Shown: positions 11,969-21,521, counted from the stretch's first letter. The stretch is DNA of 64,000 nucleotides from Pseudonocardia bannensis (GCF_012911875.1 NZ_JAAXKZ010000013.1:1-64000), one strand, 5' to 3'. Program-made: numbers and translations. The notes: generated by a model not told the origin, from the letters alone.

Positions 11969-12580
11969 TCAGGACCCGGTCGGGGCGCCCGCCCCGTCCA
12001 TCGACTCTCCGCCGGCCTGCGGCCGGCTTCCGGTCGGCCCGTCCGGGCTGGTCCCCCCGGTGGTCGGCCGCGACGTCGGCGACGTGGTATCCGGGGTCGT
12101 CGGAGCCGGCGTGGTCGCCGGGGGCGCCACGCTCGTGGGAGCGGCCGGGACCGCCGCAGCCGGTGTCGGAGCAGGCCGCGGCGATGCGGCGACCGGGGCC
12201 GGGGTACGGGTGGCGGCCGCGGTCCTCCTCGGCTTCGCCCGGGTGACGGCGTCGGCCGACTTGGTCGCCTCGGACTCGTCGGCCGGCGCGGGCTCGGGGC
12301 TGGCTGCGGCAGGCAACAGGCCGTCCACACCCCCGAGCAGCGGGTTCACCGATCCGCGGGCGAGGCTCAGCCCGGCCAGCACCATGTACACCGCGCACAC
12401 CGCCGCGACCGCGTAGCTGATCAGGACGAGGCGCCGGCGGCGCCGACCGCTGTCGTCGACGAAGACCGGCGGCACGCGAGCGCCCGCGATCGCCGTCGTC
12501 GGGGAGTCGAGGTCCGTCGCGGACGGTCCGAGGACCGCCGTCGGGGAGTCGATTGCCGTCGTCGGCGAGTCATCGGTCAC
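11969..12580 (-). CDS. Membrane-anchored Pro/Ala/Thr-rich protein of unknown function
   Basis: A 203-aa protein from the GTG at 12580, chosen because codons upstream are Arg/Cys rich and unlike a protein N-terminus. About 50 residues contain repeated 'DSPTTAI/DSPTAV' motifs, then RRRRR, a single membrane helix (about 56-78), and a long Ala/Pro/Thr outside segment ending in a Gly/Asp-rich tail. The topology is cytoplasmic tail in, low-complexity stalk out. It sits just before the NodB-GT2 gene and may be a small partner of that synthase. No family recognised. Confidence 0.65.
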   Translation of the reverse strand: MTDDSPTTAIDSPTAVLGPSATDLDSPTTAIAGARVPPVFVDDSGRRRRRLVLISYAVAAVCAVYMVLAGLSLARGSVNPLLGGVDGLLPAAASPEPAPADESEATKSADAVTRAKPRRTAAATRTPAPVAASPRPAPTPAAAVPAAPTSVAPPATTPAPTTPDTTSPTSRPTTGGTSPDGPTGSRPQAGGESMDGAGAPTGS

Positions 12581-12723
12581 GAGGAAGCCGTCCTTACCTG
12601 TGGTTCCCCCGTCTCGGCACGCCCTGCGACAACCGGCTGCCATAGACGGAGAACGCGTTTCCCGGTGACGGAGGAGCTGGGGGTCGCACCACAGGGCTTG
12701 TCGAACGCCAGGCCCGCGCGTTA

Positions 12724-12766
12724 CACGTTCGAGTGACAATCTGGCTCGCAAATCTCACTCTACGTG
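12724..12766. terminator. Possible imperfect hairpin at the end of the NRPS gene
   Basis: CACGT..GAGTGA (12724-12736) pairs imperfectly with TCACTC.ACGTG (12755-12766), overlapping the TAG stop at 12760. It could end the minus-strand NRPS operon. Confidence 0.35.
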
Positions 12767-15700
12767 CCTAAAGGGACGTACCGCCCTCCTCGTTCGGCGG
12801 CATCACCGCTCATGGCCACCCCCTGGGCCGGCTCGGCCCTGACGCTGCGGGGGAGGCTGGCCCGGTTCTCTACGAGCGTGCCGTGGCGGATCTCCGTGGC
12901 TGGATTGCCCCGCCAGCACGCGCCGGGCGCGACCTCCTCGCCCTTCATCAGGAACGAGTCCGCGTCGATCACCGCCCCGGAACCCAGCGTTGTGCCGTAA
13001 TGCACGAACGCCTTGACACCGAGGGTGCTGCGGGGCCCGATCACGATGCGGTCGGACTTGAAGGTGCCGTCCTCCATCGAATGGCACTGCACGACCGAAC
13101 CCGCGTTCAGGTTGCAGTCGTCCCCGATGGTGACGAGGGACTTCTCCGGCATGCCCGTCCCGTCGTCGAAGACGCGGCGGCCCATCCGCACGCCCAGCAA
13201 CCGCCACAGCACCGGCTTGAACGGGGTGCCGTTGAACAGCGCGAGGGCGCCGGACGCACTCAGCTTCCAGAACCGTTCGTGCCACCAGAAGTAGGGCTCG
13301 TAGATCGAGCAGAACCGCGGCCGGAGCGCACGGAAGCCGGCGACGCCGCGTTCCTGGAGCACCGCGAACGTGATCGCGAACAGCGTCATCGCGAGGATGC
13401 CGACGGCGATGACCACCTCGCCGAACCGGTCGTAGTAGTCCATCGCGATCAGGCCGATCAGGCTGACGCCGTAGACGTTGAGCCACCCGAGGAACAGCGC
13501 GAGCAGGATCGTCGCGATGTTGTAGCGGTTCTTGGCCGCGAGCCGGCGGCGGAACTCCTCGCCGGTCTTGAGGTGGTCGAACCGGGTGTCGCGCTGGACG
13601 GTCCGCGGGATCTCGAAGGCCGGCGAGCCGAGCAGGCCGACGTCGCGCCGGACGGGTCCGTCGATGGGGATCATGACCTTCGTCCCGAGCAGGCAGTTGT
13701 CACCGGTCCGGCCGCGGGAGGGATAGGCGATGTCGTTGCCGAGGAAGCTGTGCGACCCCAGCGACGTCCGCCGGACGCGGAAGGAGGTGTTCGAGTAGTC
13801 GGCGTTGAGGAACGTGAGCCCGTCGGAGACCATCGTTCCGCGACCGACGGCGGACAGGTACGGGATGTCGTGACGGACCTGCATCCCGAAGTTGGAGCCG
13901 GTCTGCTCCACGTGCGAGAGGTCGTACCCCACCCCCCGCAGGTACGTCACGATGTAGGAGCTGTCGCCGAACAGGCCCGTGAACATGGCCGAGTTCGTCA
14001 TCCGCGTGATCACCCGCTGGATGTAATGGCGGAAGCCGTAGAGGCGGTAGACGGTGTCGGGCTGCAGGAACCGGAACAGCACCCGGGGAACCGTGACGAT
14101 GAACAGCAGGGCCAACAGCACGCCGCCGAAGAACAGGACCGCCGTGTAGACCAGTACCTCCAGGTAGAACGCCCCGGTCGCAGGAGCCTCGTGGCCGGGA
14201 CCCAGCAGGGTGCGCAACCACGGGATGTCCTCGAGGAGCGTGTACACGACGGCCAGCGCCACCGGGCCCAGCAGCACAACGCTGAGCAGTTGGACCGCAC
14301 TGAACAGGAACCGGCGCAGCCCGCTGACGCGCAGCCGGCCGACCGCCCGGTAGTCGACCGTGGTCGGCTGGGCCGGCGATCCGTGCCAGCGCTCGCCCGC
14401 GGGCACGACCTGGCCTTCGTGCAGCGAGGACGCGTGACCGAGCTGGGACCGGTCACTCATCGTGGCGCCGATGTCGAGGACGGTGTGCTCGCTGACGACC
14501 ACGTCGCGGCCCAGGGTGACCGGGCCGGTCTGGATCATCCCCCCCTGCGCCCGGTAGCCGCTGAAGAACACCTCCCTGCGGATGACGGTCCCGTCGCCGA
14601 TGGTCAGCAGGTCGGTGCAGACCGGCACCGTGCGGGAGAGGATCACCACGTCGCGGCCGATCCTGGCGCCGAGCGCCCGCAGGTAGACCAGGTAGAGCGG
14701 GGAGCCGGCGAACATTGCCATCGGGTTGGCCCGGATCAGCGTCTTGACGACCCAGAACCGTACGTAGCGCAGGCTCCAGATCGGGATCTCCGTGGGCTTC
14801 CACCTCCCGATGAGCAGCCATTTGGCCGCGATCGGCAGACAGCAGTAGGCGACGAATGTCGCGGCCCCGAACCCGACCGAGCGGAGATAGGCGTCGACCC
14901 AGCCGGTCGCGGCGGACACCCACAGGAAACCGCGTTCGAGGACGACGGCCGCCAGATAGGTGGAAGCGAGGAACAACATCAGCTGCAACGCGCCGCACAT
15001 GGCCCACCGGACACCGCGGACGGGTGCCCGCATGCTCCCGCCGCTCACCGCGACCGGGGGCGCCTCGGGCGGGGGCCCGACCGTGCCGAGCGCCGCGGCG
15101 AGGCTCCGGACGGTCGGATTGAGGTAGACGTCTCGCATCGACACCGCGGGAAGATCCGCCCGCTTGCGTACCCGGGCGCAGAACCGCGCCAGGAGCAGGG
15201 AGCTGGCGCCGAGATCGTCGAAGAAGTGGTCGGTGACGGAGACCTGTTCCAGCCCGAGGGCCGCGGCGAGGGCGTCGGCCAGACCGGCCTCGGCGCCGGT
15301 GCCGGGCTCGGCGTAGGTCGTCGACGCAACGGCGGAACGCCGTGCGGTCGGTGGGGGCAGTCTCTTGCGGTCGGCCTTGTCCGAGGTGGTCATCGGAATG
15401 GCCTGGAGGTGCTCCAGGTAGGCCGGGACCATGTAGGCCGGCAGACCGGCACGGAGCCGGGCGTAGACGGCGTCGCGGTCGAGCGGGGGGTGGCCGCTGC
15501 GCAGGCTGTAGTAGCCGACCAGCTCGACGATGCCGGGCTCGGGTTCGTAGGTGTCGACGACTGCGGCGGCGATGCCGGGCACCTGCAGCAGCACCGACTC
15601 GATCTCGGTCAGTTCGATGCGGTAGCCGCGGATCTTGACCTGGGTGTCGATCCGGCCGTGGTACTCGATCTCCCCGGCCGGGGTGACCCGGCCCAGGTCC

Positions 15701-16980
15701 CCGGTCCGGTAGATCCGCCCCGAGGGGTTGCCCGCGATCCCCAGAAAATCCGGGATGAACGCCTTCGCGGTCAGGTCCTCGCGATTGAGATAGCCGGTGG
15801 CCAGCCCGACCCCGGCGATCCCGATCTCCCCGATCTCGCCGTGGGGCAGCGCCCGGTACGGGTCGTCCGGGTCCAGGATGACCGTGGCGTAGGTGGGCAA
15901 CGGCACCCCGATGGTGACCGGACGGTCCGGATGCACCACGGTCCAGGTCGCCGACACCGTCGCCTCGGTGGGCCCGTAGACGTTGAGGAACCGCCGCCCG
16001 GGGCGGTGCCAGCGCGCGATCAGGTCCTGCGGGCAGGCCTCTCCTGAGACGAGCAGGAACCGCAGGTCGGGCAGGTCGTCCTCGATCGTGGCGAGCAGGG
16101 TCGGCACGCAGCACATCGCGGTGACCCGCTGCTCGACGAGGAACCTGTGCAGATCCACCCCCAACAGGCTCGAGCCCGCCGGCTTGGGCACCAGCGTCGC
16201 GGCGGCCATCCAGGACACCCAGATCTCCTCGACGGAGAAGTCGAACGCGATCGTCATCCCCTGGTACATGCGGTCCTGCGCGCGGACCCCGTACACCTCG
16301 GCGGCGACCCGCACGAAGTTGCAGATGCTGGGGTGCCCGATCGCCACCCCCTTCGGCCGGCCGGTGGTGCCCGAGGTGTAGATCAGGTACGCCAGATCGT
16401 CGACCGGCTCGCCGCGCTCGGCGTCGGCCAGCCGGCGGTGGTCCTCGCGGCCGATCCGGCCCGCCATGTCGTCGACGCAGACGAGTAGTGCGCGGACCTC
16501 GCGCAGGTGGCCCCGCAGGTGCGACAGCGTCAGCACGACCACGGCCCCGGCGTCGGCCACGATGTAGGCCAGCCGGTCCGTCGGGAAGCCCGGGTCCAGC
16601 GGCACGTACGCCGCGTTGACCTTCAGCACCGCCAGCATCGCGATGTAGGACTGCACGGGGTCGTCGAACAGCAGTGCCACCCGGTGGCCGCCCCGGATGC
16701 CCCGGGCGAGCAGGTGCCGCGCCAGTTGGTTGGCGCGGGCGTCGAGCTCGTCGTAGGTGAGCGCACCGGTGCCCGCGTCGACCGCGAGGGCGTCGCTGCG
16801 GCCGTCGGCCCACAACTGATCGCACCGATCCTCGAACAGCCGGTCCAGCCGCTCCCCCGGCCGCCAGCGGACGTCGCCCGGGTCATCGGGGCAGACGAGC
16901 AGGAGGTCGGACGGCAACGGGGTGTCGGGCCCCCCGACGGGGAGGTCACCGACGTCCCGCGGATCGACGGTAGTGCTCAT
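12760..16980 (-). CDS. Pls/PosA-type single-module membrane NRPS, candidate poly-amino-acid synthetase
   Basis: A 1406-aa protein. Adenylation domain about 45-545: YTSGTTGRPKG (201-211), NVYGPTEA (333-340), GRIDTQVKIRGYRIE (442-456), catalytic lysine in TSDKADRK (K535). A carrier domain follows with DDLGASS (Ser594 the likely phosphopantetheine site). The rest alternates membrane helices with three left-handed-beta-helix-like soluble parts ('TIGDGTVIRREV', 'SFLGNDIAYPSRGRTGDN', 'TIGDDCNLNAGSVVQ'). There is no standard condensation or thioesterase domain. This is the architecture of epsilon-poly-L-lysine synthetase, in which the tandem C-terminal domains make isopeptide bonds iteratively. With aspartokinase and diaminobutyrate transaminase overlapping upstream, 2,4-diaminobutyrate is the likely monomer (inference). 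Its ATG overlaps the aspartokinase TGA by one base. Confidence 0.88.
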   Translation of the reverse strand: MSTTVDPRDVGDLPVGGPDTPLPSDLLLVCPDDPGDVRWRPGERLDRLFEDRCDQLWADGRSDALAVDAGTGALTYDELDARANQLARHLLARGIRGGHRVALLFDDPVQSYIAMLAVLKVNAAYVPLDPGFPTDRLAYIVADAGAVVVLTLSHLRGHLREVRALLVCVDDMAGRIGREDHRRLADAERGEPVDDLAYLIYTSGTTGRPKGVAIGHPSICNFVRVAAEVYGVRAQDRMYQGMTIAFDFSVEEIWVSWMAAATLVPKPAGSSLLGVDLHRFLVEQRVTAMCCVPTLLATIEDDLPDLRFLLVSGEACPQDLIARWHRPGRRFLNVYGPTEATVSATWTVVHPDRPVTIGVPLPTYATVILDPDDPYRALPHGEIGEIGIAGVGLATGYLNREDLTAKAFIPDFLGIAGNPSGRIYRTGDLGRVTPAGEIEYHGRIDTQVKIRGYRIELTEIESVLLQVPGIAAAVVDTYEPEPGIVELVGYYSLRSGHPPLDRDAVYARLRAGLPAYMVPAYLEHLQAIPMTTSDKADRKRLPPPTARRSAVASTTYAEPGTGAEAGLADALAAALGLEQVSVTDHFFDDLGASSLLLARFCARVRKRADLPAVSMRDVYLNPTVRSLAAALGTVGPPPEAPPVAVSGGSMRAPVRGVRWAMCGALQLMLFLASTYLAAVVLERGFLWVSAATGWVDAYLRSVGFGAATFVAYCCLPIAAKWLLIGRWKPTEIPIWSLRYVRFWVVKTLIRANPMAMFAGSPLYLVYLRALGARIGRDVVILSRTVPVCTDLLTIGDGTVIRREVFFSGYRAQGGMIQTGPVTLGRDVVVSEHTVLDIGATMSDRSQLGHASSLHEGQVVPAGERWHGSPAQPTTVDYRAVGRLRVSGLRRFLFSAVQLLSVVLLGPVALAVVYTLLEDIPWLRTLLGPGHEAPATGAFYLEVLVYTAVLFFGGVLLALLFIVTVPRVLFRFLQPDTVYRLYGFRHYIQRVITRMTNSAMFTGLFGDSSYIVTYLRGVGYDLSHVEQTGSNFGMQVRHDIPYLSAVGRGTMVSDGLTFLNADYSNTSFRVRRTSLGSHSFLGNDIAYPSRGRTGDNCLLGTKVMIPIDGPVRRDVGLLGSPAFEIPRTVQRDTRFDHLKTGEEFRRRLAAKNRYNIATILLALFLGWLNVYGVSLIGLIAMDYYDRFGEVVIAVGILAMTLFAITFAVLQERGVAGFRALRPRFCSIYEPYFWWHERFWKLSASGALALFNGTPFKPVLWRLLGVRMGRRVFDDGTGMPEKSLVTIGDDCNLNAGSVVQCHSMEDGTFKSDRIVIGPRSTLGVKAFVHYGTTLGSGAVIDADSFLMKGEEVAPGACWRGNPATEIRHGTLVENRASLPRSVRAEPAQGVAMSGDAAERGGRYVPLGT

Positions 16981-18167
16981 CAAGCCGACCGGACCGCAGC
17001 GGGCAGGTCCGGGGCGTGCAGGCCGAACACGCTGTGCAGGAGCCGGACCGCGTGCTGAACAGCCGCCACCGGGATGTGGAACGAGACCCGGCTCGGGGTG
17101 CTCGTCACCAGCTGCGGCTGGATACCGACGTCCGCCAGGGCGCCCAGGGCGCGCGCCGCCACCTCGGGGCGGCGGCTGATCCCGGTGCTGACGACGCTGA
17201 CGGTGCCGAGCGCGTTCTGCACCGTCATCCGGGCACCGGTCGCGACGAACGCCGCGGCGACCTCGGTCTCGTCCAGCCCGGGCACGGTGAAATGGACCGC
17301 GCCGCCCTGGCGGACGATGGCGCCGAAGGCCGCGCCACGCTGCGCCAGCACGGCCGAGATCGTCGCCGGCGACATGTCACGCACTGTGTAGAGGGCCTCG
17401 CGCTCCCGATGCGCGATCCCGGTGATGTCGGATGCCTCGAACATCGGCCTCTCCTCCAGGATCCAGGTGCCGGCATCGGTCGTGAAACTCGATCGCACGT
17501 GGATGTCGACGTCGTGGGCCATGGCCAGCTCCACGGCTCGCGGTTGCAGAACACCGGCTCCGGCGGAGGCCAGCTGGAGCATCTCCTCGCGGCTGAGCGC
17601 GCTGAGCAGTCGCGCATCCGGGACCACCCGGGGGTCCGCGGTGTACACGCCGGCGACATCGGTGAAGATCTCGCACTCGTGCAGGTCCAGCGCCGCGGCG
17701 AGCGCCACGGCGGATGCCTCCGAACCGCGCCGGCCCAGGGTGGTGACATCACCTGTGGGCGAGAGCCCCTGGTAGCCCGTCACGAGCACGATGGCCCCGT
17801 CGTCGAGGGCCGAGACGATCCGGTCCGGCCGGATCTCGTGCAGCCGGGCGTTGCCGTGGCTCTCGTCGGTGGCGATCCCCGCCTGGGGGCCCGTCAGGGG
17901 GACGGCGTGTACCCCGAGCTCGTGCACGGCGATCGCGGCGAGCGCACACGAGATGCACTCCCCGACCGACAGCAGCGCGTCGAGCTCGCGCAACTGGTCC
18001 GTCGACGAGCCCATCGCCGAGAGCACCGCGACGACCCGGTGGCCCTCCCGGTGCGCGGCGACCATGCCCTCGGCGCCGGCCCGCAGCCGCTCCGGATCCG
18101 CGACCGACGTGCCACCGAACTTCCACACCACCAGCGGGCGGGAACGGAGGTCTGGCTGACGTGGCAT
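16980..18167 (-). CDS. Aspartate kinase
   Basis: Phosphorylates L-aspartate to 4-phospho-aspartate, the first step to aspartate semialdehyde. 395 aa from the ATG at 18167; a GTG two codons earlier (18173) overlaps the upstream stop as GTGA and is equally possible. KFGGTSV is at 16-22, 'GRRGSEASAVALAAAL' and 'FTDVAGVYTADPR' follow, and two ACT-like regions make up the C-terminal third. It is almost certainly not the housekeeping copy, because it lies between the transaminase and the NRPS genes, overlapping both. A dedicated, possibly feedback-relaxed copy would supply the monomer. Confidence 0.9.
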   Translation of the reverse strand: MPRQPDLRSRPLVVWKFGGTSVADPERLRAGAEGMVAAHREGHRVVAVLSAMGSSTDQLRELDALLSVGECISCALAAIAVHELGVHAVPLTGPQAGIATDESHGNARLHEIRPDRIVSALDDGAIVLVTGYQGLSPTGDVTTLGRRGSEASAVALAAALDLHECEIFTDVAGVYTADPRVVPDARLLSALSREEMLQLASAGAGVLQPRAVELAMAHDVDIHVRSSFTTDAGTWILEERPMFEASDITGIAHREREALYTVRDMSPATISAVLAQRGAAFGAIVRQGGAVHFTVPGLDETEVAAAFVATGARMTVQNALGTVSVVSTGISRRPEVAARALGALADVGIQPQLVTSTPSRVSFHIPVAAVQHAVRLLHSVFGLHAPDLPAAVRSA

Positions 18168-18169
18168 GG

Positions 18170-19564
18170 TCACGGAACGACCGAGAGAGTCCCGAGCGAG
18201 GGCGGCGCGCACTGTTCGAACGCGTCGAGCAGGATTGCGCAGGCCTCGCTGATGACCTCGGCGGTCACGTTGAGCGGCGGCAACATCCGGACGACGCCGT
18301 CGTCACGGCCGCCGAGCTCCAAGATGAGACCGTGACGCAGCGCCTGGGTCTGGATGGCCTGCGCCAGCGCGCCGGCCGGTCGACCGTCGAGCGGGTCCGC
18401 CAGCTCGACGCCCCACATCAGCCCGCGCCCGCGGACCTCCCGCACCCAGGGGTGGCTACGCAGTTCTCCGAGCAGCTGCTCGAGCTGCTCGCCGCGCGCC
18501 CGCACGTTCGCCAGGACGTCGTCGCGGCGCACGATGCGCACCGTCTCCGCCCCCGCGGCGAACGCCAGCTGGTTGCCGCGGAACGTCCCGGTGTGCGCTC
18601 CAGGAGCCCAGGCGTCGAGCCGCTCGTCGTAGATGATGATGGCGACGGGAGCGCCGATCCCGCTGAGCGCCTTCGACGCGATGATCACGTCCGGCTCGAT
18701 GTCGTACTGCTCGAACGCGAACCACGTGCCGGTCCGCCCACACCCGGTCTGCACCTCGTCCACGACCAGCGGTATGTCGAGCTCGCGGGTCAATGCCCGC
18801 AGCCGGCGCACGAAATCCGGGCGGGCCGGAATCACCCCGCCCTCACCCTGCACCATTTCCAGCACCACGGCGGCCGGCAACGGGACGCCCCCGTTGGGGT
18901 CGCCCAGCGACCGTTCCAGCAGGCCGATGCAGTTGGTCGCGCACAGGTCCGGGTGCAACCCCATCGGGCACCTGCTGCAATAGGAGTACGGGAAGAAGTG
19001 CACGCCGGGCACCCCGTTCGCGACCGGCCTCTTGTGGGCCACCAGGCCGGTGAGAGCCATCGCGGCGTGGGTGGTCCCGTGGAATCCGCCTTGGAAAGAG
19101 ACCACGTCGCCCCGGCCGGTCGCGGTCTTGCAGAGCTTGAGGGCGGCGTCGACGGCGTTCGCCCCCGTCGGCCCACAGAAATGCAGCTTCATCCGGTCCC
19201 GCATGGCCGCCGGGAGCATCGACAGCTGCGCCGTGGTGAACGCGTCCTTCGCCGGCGTCGGGAAGTCGAGACCGTGGGTCAGCCGCCCGAGCTGTCCGGT
19301 CACGGCCGCCACCAGTTCGGGGTGGTTGTGCCCGAGCGAGAGGACTCCGGCGCCTGTCAGGAAGTCGATGAAGACGTTGCCGTCGAGATCGCGTACGAAG
19401 CTGCCGGCGGCCTCGTCGATCGCGATGGGGAGGTGACGTGGGTACACCCGGGCGTTGGACTCGCGGCGGCTCTGGCGCTCGAGGAGTTCAGCGGAGCGAG
19501 GTCCCGGTACCGCTCCGTACACGTGGGGCCGGGTGGCCCCACCGAGATGATCGAGAAGGGTCAT
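18170..19564 (-). CDS. L-2,4-diaminobutyrate:2-oxoglutarate aminotransferase
   Basis: Class-III PLP aminotransferase (464 aa) converting aspartate semialdehyde plus glutamate to L-2,4-diaminobutyrate. Motifs: substrate loop [13 protein letters not shown] (131-143), VVDEVQTG with D269, and PLP lysine K298 in [11 protein letters not shown]. The cysteine-rich insert YCSRCP...DLCATNC (about 195-212) is typical of Dat/EctB-type diaminobutyrate transaminases. It leads the three-gene operon, its TGA overlapping the alternative aspartokinase GTG. Ectoine biosynthesis is disfavoured, since no ectA or ectC is adjacent. Confidence 0.88.
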   Translation of the reverse strand: MTLLDHLGGATRPHVYGAVPGPRSAELLERQSRRESNARVYPRHLPIAIDEAAGSFVRDLDGNVFIDFLTGAGVLSLGHNHPELVAAVTGQLGRLTHGLDFPTPAKDAFTTAQLSMLPAAMRDRMKLHFCGPTGANAVDAALKLCKTATGRGDVVSFQGGFHGTTHAAMALTGLVAHKRPVANGVPGVHFFPYSYCSRCPMGLHPDLCATNCIGLLERSLGDPNGGVPLPAAVVLEMVQGEGGVIPARPDFVRRLRALTRELDIPLVVDEVQTGCGRTGTWFAFEQYDIEPDVIIASKALSGIGAPVAIIIYDERLDAWAPGAHTGTFRGNQLAFAAGAETVRIVRRDDVLANVRARGEQLEQLLGELRSHPWVREVRGRGLMWGVELADPLDGRPAGALAQAIQTQALRHGLILELGGRDDGVVRMLPPLNVTAEVISEACAILLDAFEQCAPPSLGTLSVVP

Positions 19565-19766
19565 CCGGACCTCCTGACATGTTGGGTGCGTGCGGGAGCG
19601 ACTGCGGTGCGCTCCGCGCGTCTCCGGCAGCGGGTGCCGTCAACCTCATCCCCGACCTGCACGGGGGTTGGAGGCGTCTCCCCGACCGGGGAACGGTTGC
19701 CGTCCCTACTCGTTCCGGAGAGGCCGCCCTGCTTCCGATAAGCGACTGGGCGGCTCTCACTGTGGA

Positions 19767-19783
19767 CATCGAACAGTTCGATG
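19767..19783. promoter_or_regulatory. 17-bp perfect palindrome upstream of the diaminobutyrate operon
   Basis: CATCGAACAGTTCGATG is a perfect 8+1+8 inverted repeat about 200 nt upstream of the transaminase start. It has the size and symmetry of an operator for a dimeric regulator. Inferred; no matching regulator is identified. Confidence 0.4.
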
Positions 19784-20525
19784 GTGATGTTTCGCTCATC
19801 CGAGATTGACCACTCGAACGGCGCTGATGAGCAAGCGCTCACCCGAACGGGTCAGGAGGCCCGCTCACCGGAACAGACGAGGGATTCTGCACCTACCGCT
19901 CCCCGATCAGCGGCCTGTTAACAGCAAATCATGGTCCGAGCGGGTTGTTCCCTTCGCCATCGCAAATAACGCCTCGGAATCGATCCGATACGCAGCGCGA
20001 AACGGAACCGCAAATCTATGTCAGGACGCCGTGGCCGGCCTCGCCGGCCGAACGGATTCGCCTTCCGCAGCCCGGCAGTGGCCGCCGTCGGGGAGCGTGA
20101 CCACGCCGGGGCGGCCCGCGGGACCCCTGGGCGTGTGGAATCCGATCGGGACCCCCACGCGGGCGGTCGGTCCTCGGCCGATGTGCGGTCCGAAGCCCGG
20201 GGAGCACGTGTGCCCTCCGCGGCGGATCCGGGCCACCCTGAAAGGCCCGGGTAACCGTCCCGGGCGGCGTCGCATGGACAGGCGGGCGGCCATGACCGAG
20301 GTCGGGGACGGGCCCACCCTCCCGGACCTCGCGCCCCGCGCCGGGTCGGAACCGGGGTGGTCTGCGATGGCCGCGTGGAGTCGGGGATGGCCGTACCCGG
20401 TGATCCAGCCAGGTGAAGCCCTTCGACGACTCGACGGTCGGGGCGGAGAGCCCGGGAGGGTCTCCGCTCGCGACCTGACCGCCCTGTGGGCGCAGTCGCG
20501 GATGCACGATGCCGCGCACCGCCGC

Positions 20526-20561
20526 GGTGCCTGTGCGCACCCCCCCGTGCGCACAGGCACC
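20526..20561. terminator. Isolated strong hairpin in a gene-poor stretch
   Basis: Perfect 15-bp arms (20526-20540 and 20547-20561) around a CCCCCC loop. No intact gene ends nearby, so it may be the terminator of a deleted gene. Confidence 0.5.
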
Positions 20562-21038
20562 TACGGGCCGCCGGGATCCGCCCGCAGAAAGCGTCACCCA
20601 CACGTCGAGCAATTCCTTTACCGAATGAATTGGACTTCAAGACCGATCCTTGACTTCGTCCAATTCTCCGACGGTGTCGGACTCGTCGCCCGGCCCTGCC
20701 TCGTTACCTCATCACCGAAAATTTCCATCGATGGCTGGCGAAGTTCTCACCAGAACGTACATGTCGGCATTTAACGGATCATTTTCGAATAGGCCAACGA
20801 GCCCATACCACACATTTCTACAACGCTGTCCGCATCGTCCTGCCACCCTCGGTGTCGTCCCCACGTGGTGCGGTGGCCCAGCACGCCACCGGCCGCAGTG
20901 CTCGGGCCACGGCGGGGTTCCTGGACGGCGGCGCGCCGGACGCCCTTGTAACGGCCGTCTGCTTCATGGTCCTCGCCAGTTGCACGCCGGGCCGTCGCCG
21001 TGCCCTGGACCGAATCGGTTGCGGCCAACGGGAGGGCA

Positions 21039-21430
21039 ATGGCCTCCTCACCGGCGCCTGTCACCTCACCGGCCGTCAGCGGGCCCGTCACGCACGACTG
21101 TGTGACCTTCTACGCCGGCTACGACAACGGCCCGTCCGACAGCGCGGTCATCGCCCACCCCGACAACCGGCACCCCATCGCCGGGGGGCGCCGGCACCAT
21201 CGAGGACCCTGGCACTCGGGACCGGCGCGAACGTCCGGTCGATGCCCTCGTACCACCCGCGCCGCAGAAGTACTTCGTCATGGAGGACGACTGCGCGACG
21301 TGCATCGAGGAGTAGGAAGCGCTCCGCCGCCCGCACCTGGACCTTGGATCTCGGCCACCAGCGACCGCACATTGCTGTAGAGCAATACCGAAGACAGGAG
21401 AAGCTCTACATCGGGCACGGTTGCGGAACT
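21039..21430 (+). pseudogene. Decayed secreted-protein gene (cysteine-containing exoprotein domain)
   Basis: Three reading frames together spell one protein. Frame 1 reads 'THDCVTFYAGYDNGPSDSAV' then IAHPD...HPIAGG. After the six-G run at 21183-21188 the frame must drop one base to continue 'AGTIEDPG...PPAPQKYFVMEDDCATCIEE', which meets TAG at 21313. Beyond it, 'EALRRPHLDL' must shift again to give 'WISATSDRTLL', with another TAG at 21378. The order 'YDN..P', 'GGTGT..DP', 'QKYF.MEDDC..C' and 'HLDLWI' matches a small secreted domain I recognise from actinobacterial and fungal exoproteins, whose name I cannot give. Two frameshifts and two stops make it a pseudogene. The part before 21039 may have held the signal peptide. 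Confidence 0.55.
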
Positions 21431-21521
21431 GATCAGGGTCCTGCTGAACGGTCACAGCTGGTCGCCGGGGATCGCACGGGGCACCCCGCAGGGCCGAGCG
21501 CCTGCCCGGCATCCGGCATCG

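Larger units (their letters stand above)
19565..21038. other. Gene-poor 1.5-kb stretch upstream of the diaminobutyrate operon
   Basis: Frames up to 322 codons cross this stretch on both strands, but their translations are Arg/Pro/Gly-rich with no recognisable fold, signal peptide or ribosome site, so I call none. It contains the 19767-19783 palindrome, AT-rich patches near 19920-20000 and 20600-20830, and a strong hairpin at 20526-20561. It probably holds the operon promoter and remnants of lost genes. Confidence 0.6.

Noticed and set aside
12883-16047. 1054-codon plus-strand frame across the NRPS
   Set aside because: Complement of the NRPS coding sequence with Asp/Arg/Gly-rich noise; no start signal.
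18170-19564. Ectoine biosynthesis (EctB) as the role of the transaminase
   Set aside because: No ectA or ectC nearby, while an aspartokinase and a Pls-type NRPS overlap it.
19806-20774. 322-codon frame upstream of the diaminobutyrate operon
   Set aside because: No recognisable fold, no ribosome site, Arg/Pro/Gly biased; crosses the hairpin at 20526.
21183-21188. Programmed frameshift or phase variation at the G6 run
   Set aside because: Further stops and a second shift downstream show general decay rather than a switch.
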